Positions 59,664-64,000 of a DNA stretch of 64,000 nt are shown piece by piece; within the stretch, counting starts at the first letter, position 1; the number at the start of each line of letters is the position of its first letter. The DNA is taken from assembly GCA_024867545.1 (NCBI GenBank), contig JANFNE010000017.1, positions 645,001 to 709,000 on the forward strand. The letters run 5' to 3'. Both the position numbers and the translations under genes were made by a program. Below the pieces are notes generated by a model. That model searched no databases, was not told the origin of the DNA, and saw only the letters and a program-made list of their open reading frames with translations. This DNA is from Phytopythium helicoides (lineage: Eukaryota; Oomycota; Peronosporomycetes; Pythiales; Pythiaceae).

Positions 59664-60348
59664 CACAATGCTCCTCAATCGTCCTTCATTTTCTACAGTA
59701 GTTGAGAGTCTCATGCCGATCAGTTCATCAATCCAATCTTTCAGTATCTAAACTAATTTCGTTGGCCGGTGGACTCAAACAGCGTGGCGTCGAGCCACAG
59801 TTTCATGTGGGTGTTCTCGCTTCGGGCGTCTCCACATCGAGCTTCGTGGCGACGAGTCCGAGTGCCACTCCAGCACGGCTTCTTCTCTTCATTTGAGCAC
59901 TTGTCTGTGACCGCAAACTCTTGGAGTGCGTCAGATATCCCCGTGATGAGATTGTCAACCTTCTTACCAAACGTGATACGCTCTTTACGGCGGTGGCAGC
60001 ACCAATCCGAGAACTTAGTTGACCCAATGTGCTGGAATCTCTACCGTTGGTGGTCACTTTCGGCAAACTGCACCCAGAACAGAATTCGAGAGTACAGCGG
60101 TCTTGACAAGGTCGGCCTCGACCGCATCGTCAAGGTGTGATATCTGATACAAATGCATCGCGACGCCAAGCCGTTTGCATGTTTCTACATGACTGGCCTA
60201 TGCTGCCGCTTCTGCCAGCGGACTAACTGTACGTAGAATGACACCCATTGTGCGAGTGGATTTCTCGCAAGAGAGAATGCAAGCAAAGGAGAGGCTTCAC
60301 TGCCTGAATTCATGATGGTTACGACTCAATACTTCACTGCCAAGTCTG
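59664..60348. other. Intergenic region holding a decayed gene fragment
   Basis: 685 bp. Apart from the pseudogene piece at 59876-59996, no gene seen. Confidence 0.5.
59876..59996 (-). pseudogene. Truncated copy of the neighbouring 213-aa gene
   Basis: The minus strand reads RRKERITFGKKVDNLITGIS then DALQEFAVTDKCSNEEKK, against RREERVEFDKKVNYLLTGIS and NAIQEFAATDKRSDEEKK in the gene at 60349-60990. By eye 26 of 38 residues are identical. No start codon, and neither flank continues the match clearly, so this is a decayed duplicate fragment. Confidence 0.7.
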
Positions 60349-60990
60349 CTAGTCATATTCTCCCAGCTTCTTGTATAGGTAGTCGTCAACCGTCAAGAAT
60401 GACCGAATGTTCTCGCGTGTGAATATGTCTGGTCGCGTGTACATTGTCTTGAACAGCTCTGCACAGTAGAAGCGGATGTCATCCACGGTCTGAGTGTCAA
60501 GCTTCTTGGGAATTGCAAAGGGGAAACGTGCAGCGAAGTAACTGTCGTCTAGGATCGGCCGGAGTTTATCCGCCCACTCATTGGGATGACCACCATTGCC
60601 GTGCCCGGCATTCTCGTACAGCCAGTCAATACTGTGCTTGAGCATCGACTTCCGTATGCGCTCCTCGTCCACGACGTACCAATTGAGCAGCACATAAGCT
60701 TCCACGACGCTTTGGATGAGGCCCTTGAGGGATCCACCACCACCGTAAATCACCACTCTCCCGCAGAAAGCCGAGCTCCATTCACACACGTCATATTCCT
60801 TTTTCTCTTCGTCGGATCGCTTGTCCGTGGCTGCAAACTCCTGGATGGCGTTCGAGATACCCGTGAGGAGATAATTGACCTTCTTGTCGAACTCGACGCG
60901 CTCCTCTCGACGGCGAAAACGAGACTGCGGGTCTTTTTTAACGGCTTCAGGCAGCGTCCACCACGGGAGTTTGTGCGTCAGGTGGGCCAT
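60349..60990 (-). CDS. 213-aa protein, unknown family, locally duplicated
   Basis: Single exon from MAHLTHKLPWWTLPEAVKKD to KLGEYD. Mostly helical, soluble, with no signal peptide or membrane span. Features: a charged helix (RFRRREERVEFDKKVN), LLTGISNAIQEFAATDKRSD, a Gly stretch (IYGGGGSLKGLI), a Trp/Tyr-rich part (VLLNWYVVDEERIRK, SIDWLYENAGHGNGG) and a C-terminal helical domain (FYCAELFKTMYTRPDIFTRE). No catalytic signature recognised. A decayed partial copy lies 0.4 kb downstream, indicating a lineage-specific, duplicating family. Confidence 0.65.
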   Translation of the reverse strand: MAHLTHKLPWWTLPEAVKKDPQSRFRRREERVEFDKKVNYLLTGISNAIQEFAATDKRSDEEKKEYDVCEWSSAFCGRVVIYGGGGSLKGLIQSVVEAYVLLNWYVVDEERIRKSMLKHSIDWLYENAGHGNGGHPNEWADKLRPILDDSYFAARFPFAIPKKLDTQTVDDIRFYCAELFKTMYTRPDIFTRENIRSFLTVDDYLYKKLGEYD

Positions 60991-61192
60991 GACGGAGAAA
61001 GCAAAGGTGTGCTGGTCCGGAGGGAAGTTGGCAAGTGCTCGACGATCGCAATGCTGCTTTGACCGAGTTCAAGAGTGAGTGATGGTGCAACTTCAACTGG
61101 ATTCTCATATCTCATATCTGTGTGCATCAATCGCGTACGATATCCAACCCAACGACATTGACCAAGCCCCAGCATGGCTACACCTTGTAGAT

Positions 61193-62260
61193 CTACACGA
61201 TGCGGTAGTCGCTCATCTGCACCTCCTTTCCAATATCGGCGAGGTTTTCCTGGAAACGGCGCAAGCGGAACTCGCGGTAATTGAATGGTTTGTAGTGAGG
61301 TTTCTCCTCAGCGCCGACAACAATGGGCTGGATGACCGCGCGGTAGGATGGAACGTAGAAGAACGGGGCGGAGAAGCGTTCCTGGGCACATGCCAGCACG
61401 CGGTGTACTGGCGCTACAAACTTGTCGTTGGACCAGACCTGCACCATGTCACCGATGTTGATCACGTATGTGTCCTTGACGGGCGGAACGTTGACCCACG
61501 TTTGCGATTCGCGATGGAAAACCTGCAGCGTCCGGACTTCGTCGTCCTGCAGCAGCACCGTGACGGCGCCAGAGTCGGTGTGGTCGTAGACCCCCATGGT
61601 TTTCTCTGGCTCGGAGGATGGAGGGTAGTAGTTCAAGCGGAATTGGCTGGTGTGGTCCGGCACCGTGCTCGCTGCGCCAATGTCGATTTGCTGGTGAAAG
61701 AACTGGTCGAAAAAGTCGACGCGCTCGCCCAGCGCAACGGCGAAGACCTGGATCAGGCGCCGCGCAATGTGCGTCATGTCGGCGTAGTACTCGCGCATGA
61801 TCGAGCGGAACTCGGGCAGCGCGTCCTCGGGTGGCCACTGATTCTGGTCATTGTTGAGACGCTCGTAGGGGCTTTCCTGTGGCGAGTCATCCTCCTGTGG
61901 GCCCCCCATGTCAAAGCCCTGCTTCCAGTCCACCTTGTTTTTCGTCATCTCAAGGTCAAAGAACCCTCGCTGGTTGGAAGGCGAGCGGCGTAGTGGGTCC
62001 TTGACGTCCTTGGGCAGCCGAAAGAAGGCACGCATGGCGGCCTGGAAGCGCTGCATCTGCGCCTCACTCACGCCGTGGTTGCGGATGTAGAAGAAGCCCC
62101 ACTCGGCCGCAGCAGCTCGCACTCGAGCGATTACGTCGCCCAACACCGGGTGGTCCTCGCGCAGCACATCGGCGACGCTGGCGTCGTCCGCACAGGCCAT
62201 GAGCGGGCCGATGTCAATCACCGGGACCTCCAGGATCTTCTGCGCCGCATCGGTCGTCAT
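61193..62260 (-). CDS. 2-oxoglutarate/Fe(II)-dependent oxygenase (isopenicillin-N-synthase-like)
   Basis: 355 aa, single exon. Start chosen at MTTDAAQKILEVPVIDIGPL; the frame is open upstream to 62380, but conserved sequence starts here. The DIOX_N segment is VPVIDIGPLM with EWGFFYIRNHGVSEAQMQRF. Catalytic motifs: YDHTDSGAVTVLLQDD (His and Asp of the HxD iron site), PVHRVLA (second iron His) and RFSAPFF (Arg for 2-oxoglutarate, RxS). NYYPPSSEP precedes the HxD as usual. Family members hydroxylate or desaturate small molecules (gibberellin oxidases, flavonol synthases, IPNS); the substrate here is unknown. Cytosolic, no targeting signal. Confidence 0.92.
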   Translation of the reverse strand: MTTDAAQKILEVPVIDIGPLMACADDASVADVLREDHPVLGDVIARVRAAAAEWGFFYIRNHGVSEAQMQRFQAAMRAFFRLPKDVKDPLRRSPSNQRGFFDLEMTKNKVDWKQGFDMGGPQEDDSPQESPYERLNNDQNQWPPEDALPEFRSIMREYYADMTHIARRLIQVFAVALGERVDFFDQFFHQQIDIGAASTVPDHTSQFRLNYYPPSSEPEKTMGVYDHTDSGAVTVLLQDDEVRTLQVFHRESQTWVNVPPVKDTYVINIGDMVQVWSNDKFVAPVHRVLACAQERFSAPFFYVPSYRAVIQPIVVGAEEKPHYKPFNYREFRLRRFQENLADIGKEVQMSDYRIV

Positions 62261-62810
62261 TGCGGCTGCTTGGTGTTGGGACCGCGCAGGAAATGGGCGA
62301 ATGGCCAGCTCAACGCAGACAGCATGAGCAGGTCGAACCGATTGCGTCCGACCTGATCTCTCGCTCTTGCCTTGAACCACGATGACGTGACCAACACGGT
62401 CATGACTCGCGATCGCGTCATCGCGTAAGTTCCATCAGCTTCGAGTTGCGCAACCTTGTGCTGACGCAGCTGACGACGTCGCTGCCAGCACAATCGTGAG
62501 GAGTCATGCCATTGGATACGCCCTGACGCACATCATGAGAGTGCGAGCATCATTCGGATCAAGTCTCCAATCGAGCACAAGGGAAGCCTAGCAAGCGGAG
62601 AGCGCATCCAATCCACCCCGTCTTGGAAGCGATCTGGCTATGGAGCGTTCTCCGTCATGTGCGCTTTTCATCAAACACCTTTCTGCGAAGAAAAAAATGA
62701 GGCATTCAAGTGGAGTCCGTGTTTCATCGCAACTGCATTTTGGTTGTGTTCAAGGTAATAACTATGGCACGGTATCCTGCGACCGATTGGGTTACATGGA
62801 CGGGACATTG

Positions 62811-62880
62811 TGTGACCGACTGTGACCGACTGTGACCGATTGGGTCGTATTGTGACCGATTGTGACCAATTGTGACCGAT
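62811..62880. repeat. 10-bp tandem repeat, unit TGTGACCGAY
   Basis: Seven consecutive 10-bp units in perfect register: six are TGTGACCGAC, TGTGACCGAT or TGTGACCAAT, and one is diverged (TGGGTCGTAT at 62841). A related unit lies just upstream (TGCGACCGAT, about 62778). Confidence 0.9.
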
Positions 62881-63240
62881 TATAGTACCATAATTTGTCA
62901 AATCATATATACAAATCTATACTCAAAAATATACGTGACGGATAATTGAGACTAGGCGGACACTCGTGCGTTGGCTGTCGCGTGCGGACTTTTCGGTCAA
63001 GGGGCCCGCCCCTCTCTTCGCTCCGCTGCGCTCCGCTCGGGGGGCGCCGCTGCGCGGCCTGCCCCACCCTTGACCTCCAAGTCCTCCGCTCCGCCCGCAC
63101 GGTGTCTAGAAAAAAAAATAACGCGTTGCAGCGCTCGCTACGCTCGCTCGCCGTTTGCGACCCCGCCTAATCGGCGGGCGTTGGTATCCGTGTATGTTCT
63201 TAGTGAGACTCGGGCTCGCTCGCGCTCGCCCTCGTCCAAA

Positions 63241-63320
63241 AAGTCGGCGGAGGCGGGACTCGAACCCTCACCATGCGAATGGCTGACCCCGTCCATGCCC
63301 ACTCGGCCACCAGGACGGTT
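63241..63320 (-). other. tRNA-like sequence with pol III A and B boxes
   Basis: On the minus strand a perfect A box (TGGCCGAGTGG) is followed about 36 nt later by a perfect B box (GGTTCGAGTCC) and then a TTTTT terminator. The acceptor arms do not pair well and the T stem has one mismatch, so it is not a normal tRNA gene. It may be a tRNA pseudogene or a SINE head. Confidence 0.55.
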
Positions 63321-63628
63321 GTCGATTAGATGGAAATCACTAGTATAGTACACAGCCGCTATACCAAATTGTATACACGTATACGCCTGCCGGATAGACT
63401 TTAACATTCACTCTGAAATCGGACCTTCACTCCAATCGGTCACAATATCCACTTCCAATAACTATTTGTGCAATGATTTTGTCTAGACTGCGTTTCGGTC
63501 CGTCACATGCTTTGGGGGCATTCAGGTAGCTCGCTACAGTCGAAGTAGAGTGCTCAGGCGAGTGACTTTCTCAAGATCGACGCGATGTGGCGTCAACAAT
63601 AGGTATTCGCGTTCATAATGTTCGAGTC

Positions 63629-64000
63629 CTAGCGAATCAACTGGTATGTTGCTTCTGCGAACCACCCGCTAGGTGTTTTGCGAACTCGCTCATCCGCCAC
63701 AAGCTTTACCAGGTGCTTGTCAACAGCCTTGCGCGCTGCCAGGCGCAGCAAGAACGGTAGGTCCTCGTAAATCGTAGCGACGATCTGAGCAGCAGTGAGC
63801 GGTTTTGGGACTACGGCGGCGACCTTGAGCGCCTCCAGCACCTGGTCTTCTCGCTCCTGGCGATGAGAAATATACTCGTCAATCTTGGCCACAGCATCAG
63901 GCACGACGGGTCCGTGCGCCGGGTAAATGATGTCCGGCTTGAAGTCCCGCAGCCGCTTCAGCGAGGCCATGAGCTCCCGTAGCGAGTCAAACACGCAGCT
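63629..64000 (-). CDS. LACTB2: LACTB2-like metallo-beta-lactamase-fold protein, C-terminal part only
   Basis: The last ~123 codons; the gene continues beyond the window end, so the zinc-binding HxHxDH part is not visible. What is seen matches LACTB2: VFDSLRELMASLKRL, DIIYPAHGPVVPDAVAKIDE (with the GHGP-like metal His), YISHRQEREDQVLEAL, then a winged-helix-like tail (LTAAQIVATIYEDLPFLL, VDKHLVKLVADERVRK). LACTB2 is a mitochondrial endoribonuclease in animals (family knowledge). No break seen in the visible part. Confidence 0.82.
   Translation of the reverse strand, partial: SCVFDSLRELMASLKRLRDFKPDIIYPAHGPVVPDAVAKIDEYISHRQEREDQVLEALKVAAVVPKPLTAAQIVATIYEDLPFLLRLAARKAVDKHLVKLVADERVRKTPSGWFAEATYQLIR

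Larger units (their letters stand above)
62811..63446. mobile_element. Candidate non-autonomous transposable element
   Basis: One end is the 10-bp tandem array carrying ATTGTGACCGATT. The other end (63434-63446) is its exact reverse complement AATCGGTCACAAT. Between them are a GC-rich segment with short palindromes and a tRNA-like unit. No transposase frame. Boundaries and class (MITE-like or SINE-like) are inferred from one copy only. Confidence 0.4.
62261..63628. other. Intergenic region dominated by a repeat element
   Basis: 1,368 bp with no protein gene. 62811-62880 is a 10-bp tandem repeat, 62960-63180 is extremely GC-rich, 63241-63320 is tRNA-like, and 63434-63446 is an inverted copy of the tandem unit. 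See the separate entries. Confidence 0.6.

Noticed and set aside
59769..60140. Plus-strand 123-codon frame after the FYVE-related gene
   Set aside because: It is antisense to the decayed duplicate of the 213-aa gene; the conserved reading is on the minus strand.
63241..63320. Functional tRNA-Ser/Leu gene
   Set aside because: A and B boxes are perfect, but the acceptor arms mismatch at several positions and no class II variable arm can be drawn.

Overview
This window is nuclear DNA of an oomycete-like eukaryote. Genes are packed tightly and usually sit head-to-head or tail-to-tail. Coding DNA is GC-rich, introns are mostly 50-90 nt with GT..AG ends, intergenic spacers are a few hundred bases, and CCAAT boxes recur upstream of genes. 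The protein content (PDK1 with a C-terminal PH domain, LIN9 with an N-terminal SANT domain, an MMT-type cation transporter, FYVE-related proteins, Rab28) and the intron style suggest a Pythium/Globisporangium/Phytophthora-type stramenopile. That assignment is an inference. No bacterial operons, CRISPR arrays or rRNA genes were seen. I built the gene models by hand from splice sites, phase continuity and remembered family motifs, so individual exon borders could be off by a base or by one alternative site.

Layout. 0-9 kb: a Cyc8/Ssn6-type TPR corepressor (-), a 12-exon mitochondrial-type CDF cation transporter (+), a mitochondrial carrier of the oxaloacetate/SLC25A34-35 type (+), and the cytosolic Phe-tRNA synthetase alpha subunit (-). 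9-24 kb: a PUS7/TruD pseudouridine synthase (+), a membrane-anchored aspartyl-protease-like protein with lost active-site motifs (-), Rab28 (+), a divergent ribosomal pair P2 (-) / L22 (+), PDK1 kinase (-), a crotonase-family enzyme (+) and a second PUS7 paralogue (+). 24-36 kb: RAD50 (-) head-to-head with a giant acidic coiled-coil protein of about 2,700 residues (+). 36-41 kb: an R2R3-MYB factor (-) and an armadillo-like helical-repeat protein (+). 41-51 kb: a gene-poor 1.8-kb stretch, then three tandem paralogous cationic amino acid transporters (+). An AT-richer lineage-specific gene and possible gene remnants lie between the first and second copies, and a coiled-coil protein follows the third. 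51-60 kb: LIN9/ALY of the MuvB/DREAM complex (-), an eukaryotic phosphopantetheine adenylyltransferase (+), a polyQ/polyA protein (-) and a FYVE-related lipid-binding-type protein (+). 60-64 kb: an unknown 213-aa protein with a decayed partial copy beside it, a 2-oxoglutarate/Fe(II) oxygenase (-), a repeat element with a tRNA-like pol III unit, and the end of a LACTB2-like metallo-beta-lactamase-fold gene running off the window.

The genes are mostly independent housekeeping functions: translation (FARSA, P2, L22, PUS7 x2), signalling (PDK1, Rab28, FYVE protein), chromatin and transcription (Cyc8, MYB, LIN9), DNA repair (RAD50) and mitochondrial/CoA metabolism (carrier, CDF, crotonase, PPAT). 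I did not find one multi-gene novel system. The most unusual items are the protease-like protein with a broken catalytic dyad, the giant protein with many regularly patterned amphipathic helices, the 62.8-63.45 kb repeat element, and several reading-frame breaks inside otherwise well-conserved genes.
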